Shown: piece by piece, positions 1-11,282 of the stretch
Position numbering within the stretch: position 1 is the first letter of the stretch
Layout of the letters: every line of letters begins with the position of its first letter
From: Littorina saxatilis
Lineage: Eukaryota; Mollusca; Gastropoda; Littorinimorpha; Littorinidae
Assembly (NCBI RefSeq): GCF_037325665.1
Contig: NC_090258.1
Location: 34,511,129-34,575,128, forward strand
Length of the DNA: 64,000 nt
Direction: 5' to 3'
Notes under the pieces: model-generated
Told to the model about the DNA's origin: nothing
Databases searched by the model: none
The model's input: the letters and a program-made list of their open reading frames with translations, nothing else
Made by a program: the position numbers and the translations under genes

Positions 1-1439
1 ATAAAGGGTAGGGGGAAGCAGACGACAAAATGTACGCCATCTTGTTATTCAGTTGCCAGGTTGGAAACCTAAAAGTTTGGACTCGATTTGCTTGTTTTTT
101 CATTATATTGATATGTACAATTATTCATATTGCAAAATATAACATACTACAATCCCTTCAAGCTAAAAATGTAGTGTAAAACTGAAGGAACTTGTACTAC
201 AGCACTACAAATACAAATTCAGTATAGTTAGAGAGTATTTTACCTGCGTTTGGATTATGATGTTGTTGTTGCAACATTTAAAGCGTGTTCGATGTTTCTG
301 ACGGAATCATAAGCGTTTGAAAACAAAAAAGCCTCGGTTTACCAAACCTTTGAGAAAAATGGCTTAGAAAACGAGGATAGTGTATTTTTTGCAAATTTAC
401 TGAGACTATTTCTTTACGACAACGACCGGTATCGGACATTCGCTTTGAGGCAAACAAATTCACTCGTTGCCGCCAACTTCATTCAGACCCAATTCCAAAG
501 GAGACAGTGAAACCTGCGAAGATCACAAAGCAGTCTAAATTGCAGACCAACGTGATGCGTACAATGATTAGAACCTGTGCTCTTTGAGGTTAAAATTAAC
601 TTCTGGAAACAACCAACCCAGTAACCCTTTTGCGTTTTGTAGGAATATTGTAGTTACGGGATTATGGAGATGTGTTTTAAAGAGGGTCTCATCGCAGGTT
701 TCACAGTGACTTTGATCGGTATCTGATTCTGAGCTGCATGGCTTTCCACCCTCCTCAGCCAAGCTAGTGTGCATAGGCACACGCAACACACACCACTTCG
801 TAACACACTTCGCGGCTGTACTGATAAAAGTGCATATATTTGCCTGGAGATAATGAATTACCAAACATCACAAAAAACAAGTTTAGAAACGCTGCTAGCA
901 TGAGCAGGTTCTAGAGGGTTAACAGTTTTAAGTTCTGCAGTAGTAAGTCGCCAAACAAAGAGTTTTAAGCTGGGGGGGGGGGGGGGGGATGTTACACTGG
1001 TACGAAACCTGTGAGTGTATGAGTAAAGACGAGCGCACAGACAACATAATATTAATGAATTCGATTTTATTTCAATTAAAAAAAAGTCTTAAGATCAGGG
1101 GCCTGTTAGATTTTAACCCATCTTGCTTCTGCCAAGGCCCAGCGCGCCGACGGTCGGTGGGGGGTGGGGGCTTGCCGCTATCGGGTTGTCCAAGACGCAT
1201 GCCGCGAAAAGATTCCAGGCCCCGATAAGAGTAACAGACCACTTTGTTTATAATAGTGAATTTGGCTCCTCAAGAAGAAGTTATCGCCATATGTGTCGAC
1301 AGTCGTTGTTCACCTGGTCCTTGACCGCTAGGCAGCCGCAAAATCGATCAGTCGTGGTACAGACTAATGTTGTTTGTTTGTATCCCTTTGCATTATATTG
1401 ATATGTCAGTTTAAATGTGTTTTTATTCATTTGATATTG
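1..1439. other. Upstream of GRHPR, no gene seen
   Basis: AT-rich sequence with a G run at 972-988 and an inverted pair ATCAGGGGCCTG (1095) / CAGGCCCCGAT (1215) that could form a hairpin. No exon is supported. Confidence 0.4.
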
Positions 1440-1656
1440 TGTAGTAGTTGCGATAATGCATGATTAATCTTTACATGTATAACTTTTTATTCGCTTTTTT
1501 TTGTTTGTTTTTTTGTTTGTTGGTCGGTTTACGATTGTCATTGTATCCATCTTAATACATGATTAGTTTTAGCAGGGACAGATTGTAAGACTAGGCGTCA
1601 GCCTAAAATCTCCATCCTTGACGGAGTAATAAAGTTCGTTCGTTCGTTCGTTCGTT
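1440..1656 (+). mobile_element. 3' tail of a non-LTR retroelement or SINE
   Basis: The sequence ends GGACAGATTGTAAGACTAGG, a short CTGACGCC-like stem, ATCCTTGAC and AATAAAGTTC followed by (GTTC)n at 1637-1656. The same tail occurs in reverse at about 28486-28560, with (AATTC)n in place of (GTTC)n. Confidence 0.6.
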
Positions 1657-1975
1657 CTGTCCTTTTACAGCCTGAAAACAGGACATACGGCCGACGCACG
1701 CAGATCATCGAAGCCGCGGTTTAGTGCGTCCCAGGACCCGCAGTCTTTTTAGGTTTATGGTGCGTCCCGGGACCCCCCGCTCCACTGGAAACTTCAGTCT
1801 AGTACGTGTTTTCGGCTTCTAGTGTGTGAAGGACGCATGCAGAGACGCACAGTTTGGGGAGCCAAAAAAATCAACACAAACTGCTTGCGCCTTTGCACAC
1901 CTCCTATCAGAGCACTATCCCACTGAGTCCCCACAGACGACACACCAACGTGACACACACACACACCACATCAAA

Positions 1976-2177
1976 ATGGCGAGCAAACCGATTGTGTTCG
2001 TATCGCGGGGAGCACCGCCAGAGCCTCTGAAAGACTTGGCCACGGTTTGTGAGATCCGACAATGGAAGGAACAACATGTTATCTCCAGAGAGGAGATGAT
2101 GAAGAATGCACGTGGTGTGCACGCGCTGTTCGTGCACCCTCCTGACAGAGTGGATGCAGAGTTGTTTGATGCCGCCG
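1976..2177 (+). CDS. GRHPR: GRHPR exon 1
   Basis: This exon encodes the N-terminal substrate-binding part, from MASKPIVFV to LFDAAG. It ends with one base of a glycine codon before GTATGT. The ATG context is TCAAAATGG. The reading frame is open upstream to an ATG at 1826. Confidence 0.93.
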
Positions 2178-2415
2178 GTATGTATCGGTGCGTGTGGCCT
2201 GCGCGGAGTAGTTGAATAGGTGGAAGTAAAAGTAGTAAAGTAGAAATAAAAGTAGCAAAGTTCAAGATTACAGTAGTTGTAGAAGAGAGAGAGAGAGAGA
2301 CAATGACAATGACAATGACAAATCTTTATTTTTCGAGGGTAACAAGAATAAGCATAGATATGCTTTTTTGCATCTGGCCCTCGCCCTAAAGAGGGACTAA
2401 ACTATTTTACTATAA

Positions 2416-2462
<47 letters not shown>

Positions 2463-5400
2463 ATACTTATGTGTGTGTGTCTTGCCTGAGAGGCCGAGGG
2501 CCGGTTGGGGAGAGAGATAAAGAGACTGAGTGTGTGTCAGTGTGTCTGTCTGTGTATGTGTGTCTGTTTGTTGTGTACATATATTTGTACTGCACACAGA
2601 CTGCAGAAGTTCATCAATGACCCCGCGGAGCGCGTACGTGTGCCATCGGATATCGCCGCTGTGTTAGCCTGTCAGTGTCAGTCGAGTCAGTCACGGTGTG
2701 TCAGTCAGTGTGTGTGTGTGCCGGCCGGTGTGTGTGTGTGTGTGTGCAGTGTGCCGGCGTGTGTGTGTGTGTCTGTGTGTGCGTGCGTGTTTGTGTGTGT
2801 GTGTGTGTGTGCCGTGGGCGCACAGGTCATACTGCCTGCGTATCTGTCAATTTCACACATAGGTCTATGGTCAGAAGGAGCGCACCGGTATGTGTGTGCA
2901 CACCAAGCAAAATTTATTGAGTTCCTCAGTACTGAATAAAAGACGACATTTGAACACACACACACACACACGTGACACACACACACACCAACACATTAGC
3001 CGGCATTAACAATCAGACATATGTCTGCATAAAAAAAATCAAATTCACGATCAAACTGTCATTCTTTTCAGTGCTCCGAGTGATATGCAAGACACTGATT
3101 CCCTATCTCTCAGCAAATATTATGTTGGTTCGGACGGACATGATATCTGTTTGCCCAGGATACCCCGAGAGTGTGTTAGCTTTCAAACCAGGTCAGCGTC
3201 GGCTAAAACCTTTAAACAAATTAAAGGGCTTTGCCAGCGTATGATCTTGAAATTGAATATCAATGAGCATTTTATGATGAAAGTTCTATTTCATGTGGCT
3301 ATGCGTTACTACAGTGTCAGTGACTCTGTCATCTAGTTACATGATTATGCAATGCACGGCCGTGTGTCTGTGCGTGTCGTGCGTACCTGTGCGTGTGTGT
3401 GTGTGTGCATGTGCGTGAATGTACAAGAGCGAAAGTGTTTATGTGTGTACGTGCGTGCGTGTCTGTTTTTCTGTGACCGTCTGTTCTAGCTTGCTTTTCT
3501 GTTTCGATTAATGCTCCGCCTGTAAAAATGTTCTGCATTATTCTTACCGTTTATGCTTGCGTTTATTTATACTTTACTGAAACGGACGCCAACGTAGATC
3601 AACGTAACATGCGCACAAACACACACAAAAGGTTGCCACACGCCTCATCTTTGTGATGCCGCTCGTTTATTCTGAACTGGAATGAGCTTCAAGCACTGAC
3701 AACTAAGAAGCCCAACTCTCAGAATATCGAGAAACAGAGGGAGGTTTACATCCAGAAAACATGGAGAGAGAAAAATCTCTCGTCTTTCTGGTGCGATCGT
3801 AAAACTGAAAGATGATGGGAAACGATGATACCAGTCGGACTGACTGGGCAAGACATGTTGCTGAGCTGCGCATGAAAACTGAAAAATCGTCGCCGGCTGG
3901 GCGCCATGTCGGTTGGTCAGAATCATTATTTTGAGAGGAAGGAATTCAAGAAAGAGGTGTACAATAGAAGGCGAAGGGACGCCGGGAGGTCAATCTGTGG
4001 GTGTGTGTGTGTGTTACGCTAATCAGTTGAGGTTGGGCACGATGTCGACCAGTTCGCCTGGGCCAAAGACTACCGGTGGCTATGATCAATGTGGCGTTAA
4101 GAAGGCTCAAAGAAAAGACGTGGGGTATGCAAGGAGGGTTTATAGCACCTGCGGGAAAACATAATAAACTATTACAGTCAAACCTGTCTATTACGACCAC
4201 CAAGGCGGCCGGACCGACCAAAAGTGATCATACATGCATTAGACCTGCAGGTTGTCAATATAATATGAAAAGGTGAATTACATGAAGTAACAAACTGGTC
4301 GGGGACCGTATTGGAGCTGTCGTTGTGGGCAGGTTGTCATCAAGGTGTGGTGGGCAGGTGGTCATCAAGGTGTGGTGGGCAGGTGGTCATCAAGGTGTGG
4401 TGGGCAGGTGGTCATCAAGGTGTGGTGGGCAGATGGTCATCAAGGTGTGGTGGGCAGGTGGTCATCAAGGTGTGGTGGGCAGGTGGTCATCAAGGTGTGG
4501 TGGGCAGGTGGTCATCAAGGTGTGGTGGGCAGGTGGTCATCAAGGTGTGGTGGGCAGGTGGTCATCAAGGTGTGGTGGGCAGGTGGTCATCAAGGTGTGG
4601 TGGGCAGGTGGTCATCAAGGTGTGGTGGGCAGGTGGTCATCAAGGTGTGGTTTGTTTGTTTGTTTGCTTAACGCCCAGCCGACCACGAAGGGCCATATCA
4701 GGGCGGTGCTGCTTTGATATATAACGTGCGCCACACACAAGACAGAAGTCGCAGCACAGGCTTCATGTCTCACCCAGTCACATTATTCTGACACCGGACC
4801 AACCAGTCCTAGCACTAACCCCATAATGCCAGACGCCAGGCGGAGCAGCCACTAGATTGCCAATTTTAAAGTCTGAGGTATGACCCGGCCGGGGTTCGAA
4901 CCCACGACCTCCCGATCACGGGGCGGACGCCTTACCACTAGGCCAACTGTGCCGGTATCAAGGTGTGGTGGGCAGGTGGTCATCAAGGTGTGGTGGGCAG
5001 GTGGTCATCAAGGTGTGGTGGGCAGGTGGTCATCAAGGTGTGGTGGGCAGGTGGTCATCAAGGTGTGGTGGGCAGGTGGTCATCAAGGTGTGGTGGGCAG
5101 GTGGTCATCAAGGTGTGGTGGGCAGGTGGTCATCAAGGTGTGGTGGGCAGGTGGTCATCAAGGAGTGGTGGGCAGAGGAGGTTCCACCGTATATTGCCAG
5201 GGTTCAGCAGAAGGATTTGTGCTGCCCCGTCCCCTTTTTGAAACGACTTGTGAACGGCATCCATGCCCCACCCCAGTGTCACGGTTGTGGCACGTAAAAA
5301 CCTGACAGAAGTGCAGGGATCGAGCTGATTACACCTGAACACGCCCACACACCGACCTGGGTAGCGCGAATCTTGTTGCTGTTAGCTTTCCACTAAAAAG

Positions 5401-7811
5401 AAGCGACCCAAATTTCAGTCCTTCAATGGAAATTAAAAAAACAAGAATGATAACAAATCCAGATATTGACGGGTACATCGACCCAATGGTCTATAGTGGA
5501 CAGACGCATAACATGAAGTGAACACTTATCTCAGAAAGCATTGATTGTGTTCAGTCCGTCTGGCAAGAAAATAAAGTAATGAAAATGGAAGCGGAAAAAA
5601 TGTCATTTCTCCTACTGGCAGGACCACAGCTGAAGGTGGTGGGGACCATGTCCGTGGGGCTTGACCACGTGGACGTGACGGAGTGCAGGAAGAGGGGGAT
5701 CGCCGTGGGCTACACGCCTGGGGTGCTGACCATCGCCGTCGCTGAACTCGCTGTGGGCTTCCTGCTGGCCACTGCTCGCAGAATGAGTGAAGGTGAGTAG
5801 ACCAGAGAGAGAGAGAGAGAAGGTGTGACTTTCAGACAGGGGAAACGGGTAGATAGAGAAACAGTTGACCATGGAGCCAGGATGTGTCAAGAAACAAAAT
5901 AAAGGAATAAACAAAAGGACAACAAAATTGGAAGACTTTCAAATGGTATTATTTAGGCCTAGTTTAAATCAATCAGCCTCCTATCTACTTCGGAACAAAC
6001 CTACATGTACAGTTACATTTTGAAAATGAAACACATTTTTGTGCAGCTTTCAGAGCAGTTCACAACGGGGTGTGGGGTACCCGCTGGGACAACGCCCTAT
6101 GGATGACAGGGGCGGAGGTGGCAGGAAGCACAGTGGGTATCGTGGGTCTGGGTCGCATCGGGATGGCGGTGGCCAAGCGGCTAAAGGCCTTCGAACCAGC
6201 CAGGATTCTTTACTGCGGCCACTCTGTCAAGCCTTGTGCCAAGGAGGTACGTTTTATGGCCATGTCGGGGAGACCGATAATTTTATTTTGTCCGTGATGG
6301 GTTTTTTGCTTTGTCTTTAAAGGCACAGTAAGCCTCCCATAAACCATCACAGATACTGTCAGGCTTTTACACACAGTACAAACACCCTTCCATTTGAACG
6401 CTTACCGAATGGGAACATCCTAGGTGCCCTACGTAAAGAGCGAGCAATTTTCAAAGAATTATTTTTGCGGATTGTCTCCTCACACAATCGGACCGTGGTG
6501 CGTTTTGGCGCTAGACCTAACTTTTAAAATCTAAATAATAAATTGACAGCTTGTTACACAAACATTCTTAAATCATAAAAGAATTCTTTTTTCATCAAGA
6601 CAAGATCAGTACAATTCGAAGTTTTGAAAGTTTGAAAAAAGAAAAACCCGGAAGCAGGGTCACGCAAGGTCGTGGTTATCGTAGCAGATGACGGTTTATG
6701 CCTATCGCCGGTTCCTCTGAACAGTGAAAAGCCATCGTTAGAGTTCTTGTGAACCACGTACAGCCGTTTGTTTCGTGCATAGTCAGAGGCATTCTGATAA
6801 GCATCGCTCCACGGCTATTGCCAGTTGTCTCTCTGACCGGACGCTACAGTCCTACGCGAATCTATCAAAACAAGAATACAAGAGTTATCTCCCATATGTT
6901 TTTCGCGAGCACTGATCTAAATTTGAGATCAGTGTTCGCGAGACGAAAATGATTGCAGATTGGCCGACTTCGACAGTGATCTCCGTTCTGTTCTTCACAG
7001 TTATGATAAAGACATCGTTCAAAGGTCAAAACAAGTCGAAATTTTGGGACTGCTGCCGGAAGGAGACCGTAATATATGGTTTCATCACTGTCAACTGGTT
7101 ACAGAAAAAAATCGTCTGCTCCAGTGAGCGCCGAAACCAAACGGTTGATTATCACGTGACACTTTTGCCATATTTAGAGTTGTTTGCCCAGTAAATACAT
7201 CCGCGAAAAATAGCTCGCTTCAAACTGTCTTACATATCAATTCCTTTGAAATTTAAAAATTACAAAACACCATGAAAAATCATTATCGACGATCGCGAAT
7301 CTGCTTATATCAATAACTAGATGATTACCCTCTTCGCCGGGTACCGGCTTCACCGGGAAGAAGTAGAGCCGAATACCAGGCTGCGCCTGGGACCCGGCTT
7401 TGCCGGGTGTACGCCGGCTTTGCCGGCGCACGAAGGAAAGGAGATAAACGCGCAAAACACTGGAGACCTTCTAAAAATAGTAACGTGCAGTGACCTTCTA
7501 AAAATAGTAACGGAATGGGAATATCCGCGCGCCATACGAAGGAAGGGAGGTAAACGCTGAAAACACTGGAGAAGATAAGGAAGAGTAACTGGTAGTGGAT
7601 CCAGACAAAAAAACCAAAATCGGTTCAGCACTGCGCGCTGAGAGCACGTGTTGAAATATCTCATCGACCAGGTTGTGTCCCGGGTGTACCTGAATATGGC
7701 CACTAAATTTGAAACAGATCCATCGAGAACCTTGGCCGCGCATCGCGAACAGACACACACACAGACGCAAGTCGTATATATCTATATATATATACGACTA
7801 GTGTCTGTCTA

Positions 7812-7844
<33 letters not shown>

Positions 7845-9366
7845 TCGCGATGCACGGCCAAAGTTCTCGGTGGATCTTTTTCAAATTTGGACACCGTATT
7901 CAGCTACACCCCGGACACAACCTCATGGATGAGATATTTCAACACGTGCTCTCAGCGCGCAGCGCTGTGCGCGCTGAACCGATTTTTTGTTGTTTTTGTT
8001 TTGTTGTTGTCGGGATCCACTACCAGTAACTCTTCCTTATCTTCTCCAGTGTTTTCAGCCGCGATTATCTCCCTTCCTCTGTGTGGCGTCAATCCATATT
8101 CCCGTTACTACGTTACTATTTTTAGAAGGTCACTGCACGTTACTATTGTTAGAAGGTCTCCAGTGTTTTGCGCGTTTATCTCCTTTCCTTCGTGCGCCGG
8201 AAAAGCCGGCGTACACCCGGCAAAGCCTGGTATTCGGCTCTACTTCTTCCCGGCGAAGCCGGTACCCGGCGAAGCCGGTAATCATCTAGTATATAGATAC
8301 ATTACAAAAAGCTCTAAATATGTCCCAAAAAAATCGGTTTCCTTGCCAGACAAGGAAACTCAAGGCATCCTGTCAGGGAGAGAATGAGCCGAACTCATTT
8401 TGACCTGAGTTCAGGATGAGTCAGAGGTACATAATAACGTGCTATTGCAGATAAGCTCACAGCGAATTACAAACTGACGACAACATTGTGAAAAAGGAAA
8501 ACTGGATCACACGGGTTCACAATGGCTCAGGGGTAAGATAAACCACGCAAAAATAAATTCTTTGAAAATTGCTCGCTCTTTACGGAGGGCACCTAGGATG
8601 TTCTCAAGCGGTGAGTGTTTAAATGAAAGGGTGTTTGTACTGTGTGTAAAAGCCTAACAGTATCTGTGTTGGTTTACGGGAGGCTTACTGTGCCTTTAAT
8701 GTGTAGCAAAGGTTTGTTCCAAGTTTTTGAGTAATTTTAAGAGGGTTTTGTTCTTAGGTTCTTTTGATGCACGTTTCAGAGAAATCAAGACAACACTGAG
8801 TAACACATGCACCTACAACCAGCGCTATGGCGTAATTTCTCTGCCCAAAACTAGTATTCATATGCAACACCAATTGAACTTCAACTGACGAATTCCACTC
8901 TGCACTTTTTGTTTGAGAACTAAACTCAAAATAGGGTAATCTGTATAATGTTGCTGTAAAATATGTAACAAATGCAACTAAATTATAACCAGAATACTCA
9001 ACCCTTCTTGACTTTAAATCTTCAGGTGGGAGCAGAGTTCGTGCCTTTCAAAGAGCTGCTGAGTTCGTCAGACTTCGTGATCGCCACGTGCTCAGTGAGC
9101 GCTGATAACCAGCACCTGTTCAACAAGGAAGCTTTTAGCGCCATGAAGTCTTCCGCTATCTTTATCAACGTCACGAGAGGGGCGCTGGTGGATCAGGATG
9201 CTCTACTGCAGGTCTGAATGGATATGTGCTCTACAGTCTCTGTCGGGCATTAAAACCCAGTCCTTTGAGTGTCATATTTTCTCAATTAAGGGAACATCAG
9301 TCTTTACATTTAGTCAAGTTTTGACTAAATGTTTTAACATAGAGGGGGAATCGAGACGAGGGTCGT

Positions 9367-9420
<54 letters not shown>

Positions 9421-9562
9421 GATTCAGAGTAAACTACTGGACCGATCTTTATAAAATTTAACATGAGAGTTCCTGGGTATGATATCCCCAGACGTTTTTT
9501 ACATTTAGTCAAGTTTTGACTAAATGTTTTAACATAGAGGGGGAATCGAGACGAGGGTCGTG

Positions 9563-9603
<41 letters not shown>

Positions 9604-11282
9604 TGTGCGTGTGTGTGTGTAGAGCGATTCAGACTAAACTACTGTACCGATCTTTATGAAATTTTACATGAGAGTTCCTGGGTATGAAATCCCCAGACGT
9701 TTTTTTCATTTTTTCAATAAATGTCTTTTATGACGTCATATCCGGCTCGTCACTTTCACTGCCTTTTGCACTAGCGGGGGACTACGGTCATTGTGAAAAA
9801 ATGCAGTGCGTTCAGTTTCATTCTGTGAGTTCCGCAGCTTGACTTAATGTATTAATTTTGCCTTACGCGACCTATTTCATTTTTTGGATAAACGTCTTTG
9901 ATGACGTCATATCCGGCTTTTTGTAAAAGTTGAGGCGGCACTGTCACACCCTCATTTTTCAATAAAATTGATTGAAATTTTGGCCAAGTAATATTTGACG
10001 AAGGCCGGACTTTGGTAATTGCATTTCAGCTTGGAGGCTTAAAAATTAATTTATGACTTTTGTCATTAAAAATCCGAAAATTGTAATTACAATTATTTGT
10101 TATATAAAACGATCCAAATTTACGTTCATCTTATTCTTCATCATTTTCTGATTCCAAAAACATATAAATATGTTATATTTGGATTAAAAACAAGCTCTGA
10201 AAATTAAAAATATAAAAATTATGATTAAAATAAAATTTCCGAAATCGATTTAAAAACAAGTTCATCTTAATCCTTGTCGGTTCCTGATTCCAAAAACATA
10301 TAGATATGATATGTTTGGATTAAAAACACGCTCAGAAAGTTAAAGCGAAGAGAGGTACAGAAAATTGTGCTTATAAATGCAGCACAGCGCAACCGCTACC
10401 GCGCTAAACAGGCTCGCCTTTTGTACGAGCGGCGGACTACGGTCATTGTGAAAAAAATGCAGTGCGTTCAGTTTCATTCTGTGAGTTCCACAGCTTGACT
10501 AAATGTAGTAATTTCACCTTACGCGACTTGTTTTGCTTTGCTGTCTCTCATTCATGTCTGAGTAACTAGGATGACCTTTAACACACAAAAAAGACAGAGC
10601 GGGTGTGTGTGTGAGAGAAAGAGAATGAGAGAGAGAGTTAATGCCTGTATCCGTGTGTGTGCATAGCAGGAGGGTGTGGTTAGTTAGTTAGTTAGTTGTT
10701 GCTTTTTGGGTCCAGCGGACCATGTAGGCCAAATCAGGAGGGTGTGGTGTTGCTGGCCAGATGGGGTGGGAAGGGGCAGAGAATGCACCTCGGAGGGAGA
10801 GAGGGATAAATGGCCGCCTACCTGTGTTATTTTTGGATGAACACAGTGGTTTTCAGTGTTCGGAACAAGATGCACGGTAGATTGATTCTTTACAGTATCC
10901 CTGTCAGGCAATAGGCTATCAACATTGTCAGCTGAATGCATCGTGTTTAGTCCTCCTAATCTTTGGGGAAACGATACAAGCTTCGAAACTAGGATTTAAA
11001 AAATATTTCAACATCTAGATCTTTTTTGATCTTTCGACACACTGACGTCATACTGTTTCTTCACAGGCACTGACCTCAGGACAGATCGCCGCAGCAGGGC
11101 TTGACGTCACGACCCCAGAGCCGCTACCCCCCAATCACCCACTGCTGCAGCTGTCCAACTGCTCCGTCCTGCCGCATCTGGGGTCCGGCTCACATCGCAC
11201 GCGCACTAACATGTGTCGCATCACCGTCAATAACATTCTGGCCGGACTACGAGGGGAACCGTTGCCTTCTCCCATTCCATGA
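1976..11282 (+). CDS. GRHPR: Glyoxylate reductase/hydroxypyruvate reductase, 5 exons, complete
   Basis: This gene encodes an NAD(P)H-dependent D-2-hydroxyacid dehydrogenase that reduces glyoxylate to glycolate and hydroxypyruvate to D-glycerate. The exons are 1976-2177, 5622-5792, 6047-6246, 9026-9211 and 11067-11282. All junctions are GT/AG with matching phases and give 324 residues, close to the 328 of the human enzyme. Visible landmarks are the Rossmann loop GLGRIG in exon 3, the substrate-binding arginine in NVTRGALV (exon 4), the catalytic glutamate in TTPEPLP and the catalytic histidine in LPHLGS (exon 5). The start chosen is MASKP, where family similarity begins. An in-frame ATG 50 codons upstream (1826) has no family similarity. 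After the second Rossmann strand it reads YCGHS where, from memory, human has YTGRQ, so cofactor preference could differ. The introns are filled with repeats. Certainty is high from many family-specific stretches. Confidence 0.95.
2302..2400 (-). mobile_element. LINE/SINE 3' tail with (TTGTCA)n
   Basis: On the plus strand, (GACAAT)n is followed by GACAAATCTTTATTTTTCG and CTGGCCCTCGCCCTAAAGAGG. This is a retroelement 3' end in reverse orientation within GRHPR intron 1. Confidence 0.5.
2418..3420. repeat. (GA)n and (TG)n microsatellites in GRHPR intron 1
   Basis: A (GA)n run lies at 2418-2459, followed by dense imperfect TG tracts at 2460-2580, 2690-2820, 2950-2995 and 3360-3420. Open frames here are repeat artefacts (VCVCVC, THTHTH). 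Confidence 0.85.
4319..5175. repeat. 25-bp minisatellite, about 22 copies
   Basis: The units are nearly identical. The first unit reads GTCGTTGTGGGCAGGTTGTC and shows the array arose from MITE sequence. The array is open in all three plus frames because 25 is not a multiple of 3 and the unit has no stop. Confidence 0.93.
4651..4956 (-). mobile_element. tRNA-derived SINE with 12-bp target duplications
   Basis: The tRNA-like head reads from 4956 downward: a GGCCTAGTGGTAAGGCG box A region and GGGTTCGAACCCC box B. It ends in a (CAAA)n tail at 4651. ATCAAGGTGTGG flanks both sides (4639-4650, 4957-4968). A second copy is at 47207-47509. Confidence 0.85.
5622..5792 (+). CDS. GRHPR: GRHPR exon 2
   Basis: Acceptor CTGGCAG, donor GTGAGT. 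It encodes 57 codons including [10 protein letters not shown] and the VGYTPGVLT segment that leads into the coenzyme domain. It joins exon 1 at a glycine codon and exon 3 at an alanine codon. Confidence 0.95.
6047..6246 (+). CDS. GRHPR: GRHPR exon 3 (NADPH-binding loop)
   Basis: Acceptor TTTGTGCAG, donor GTACGT. It contains the Rossmann dinucleotide-binding motif in [19 protein letters not shown]. The downstream intron is mostly one 2.4 kb foldback element that begins only 74 bp after the donor. Confidence 0.95.
7318..8289. mobile_element. Nested palindromic foldback element
   Basis: The ends CTAGATGATTACC and GGTAATCATCTAG are inverted, and the inverted similarity continues inward for about 450 bp per arm to a centre near 7770-7850. 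The centre contains GTCGTATATATC...ATATACGAC and a (GTCT)n run at 7803-7842. GCCGG-rich short repeats mark both outer edges. No protein was recognised. Confidence 0.75.
8405..8545 (+). repeat. Diverged dispersed repeat, related to 45555-45700
   Basis: The two share the order GAGGTRCACAATAAC...GGTCACACGGG...ATGGCTCAGGGGT...TAAACCACG. A tRNA-like 'TGGCTCA' box suggests a decayed SINE. Confidence 0.4.
9026..9211 (+). CDS. GRHPR: GRHPR exon 4
   Basis: Acceptor ATCTTCAG, donor GTCTGA (a weak match to consensus). It encodes 62 codons including [19 protein letters not shown], whose arginine binds the substrate carboxylate in this family. Confidence 0.94.
9306..9496 (+). repeat. Family A repeat, short copy
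   Basis: It starts ACATTTAGTCAAGTTTTGAC, then a GAATCGAGACGAGGGTCGTG block, (TG)n at 9369-9414 and GAGCGATTCAGAGTAAACTA. It stops where the next copy begins. Confidence 0.85.
9501..10532 (+). repeat. Family A repeat, near-full copy (about 1.03 kb)
   Basis: The left end ACATTTAGTCAAG has its inverse CTTGACTAAATGT near 10496-10508, followed by CACCTTACGCGACTTGTT. Internal landmarks are a (TG)n tract, CTTTGATGACGTCATATCCG and paired CATATAAATATG / CATATAGATATG blocks. It has no coding capacity. Other copies are at 12079 (-), 25383, 32973 and 53774 (-). Confidence 0.85.
10679..10745 (-). mobile_element. SINE 3' fragment
   Basis: (TTAG)n followed by GTCCAGCGGACCATGTAGGCC and AAATCAGG resembles the CAGCCGACCACGAAGGGCCA part of the SINEs at 4651 and 47207. 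Confidence 0.45.
11067..11282 (+). CDS. GRHPR: GRHPR exon 5, with stop
   Basis: Acceptor TTCTTCACAG. It encodes 71 residues and a TGA stop. It carries the catalytic pair, Glu in [12 protein letters not shown] and His in VLPHLGSGS. The C-terminus is [17 protein letters not shown], with LAGLRGEP matching the human enzyme. Confidence 0.95.
   Translation, partial: ALTSGQIAAAGLDVTTPEPLPPNHPLLQLSNCSVLPHLGSGSHRTRTNMCRITVNNILAGLRGEPLPSPIP

Larger units (their letters stand above)
4173..5191. mobile_element. TA-flanked MITE (TACAGT family) with internal 25-bp minisatellite
   Basis: The left end TACAGTCAAACC and right end GGTTCCACCGTA form the degenerate inverted ends of a TA-target family also seen at 13880 and 24327. 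The interior unit GTGGTCATCAAGGTGTGGTG plus GGCAG (25 bp) is repeated about 13 times at 4319-4650 and about 9 times at 4957-5175. A SINE interrupts the array. Confidence 0.75.
6321..8695. mobile_element. TTAA-flanked DNA element with about 150-bp inverted ends
   Basis: TTAA lies at 6317-6320 and 8696-8699. The ends AGGCACAGTAAGCCTCCC and its inverse extend as diverged inverted arms of about 150 bp (6321-6471 and 8547-8695). The TTAA target suggests piggyBac-type mobilisation. No transposase is visible. A second palindrome (7318-8289) sits inside. Confidence 0.75.

Noticed and set aside
4311-5305. Plus-strand Gly/Val/Trp-rich frames
   Set aside because: They come from the 25-bp minisatellite and run into a SINE; all three frames are open for the same reason.
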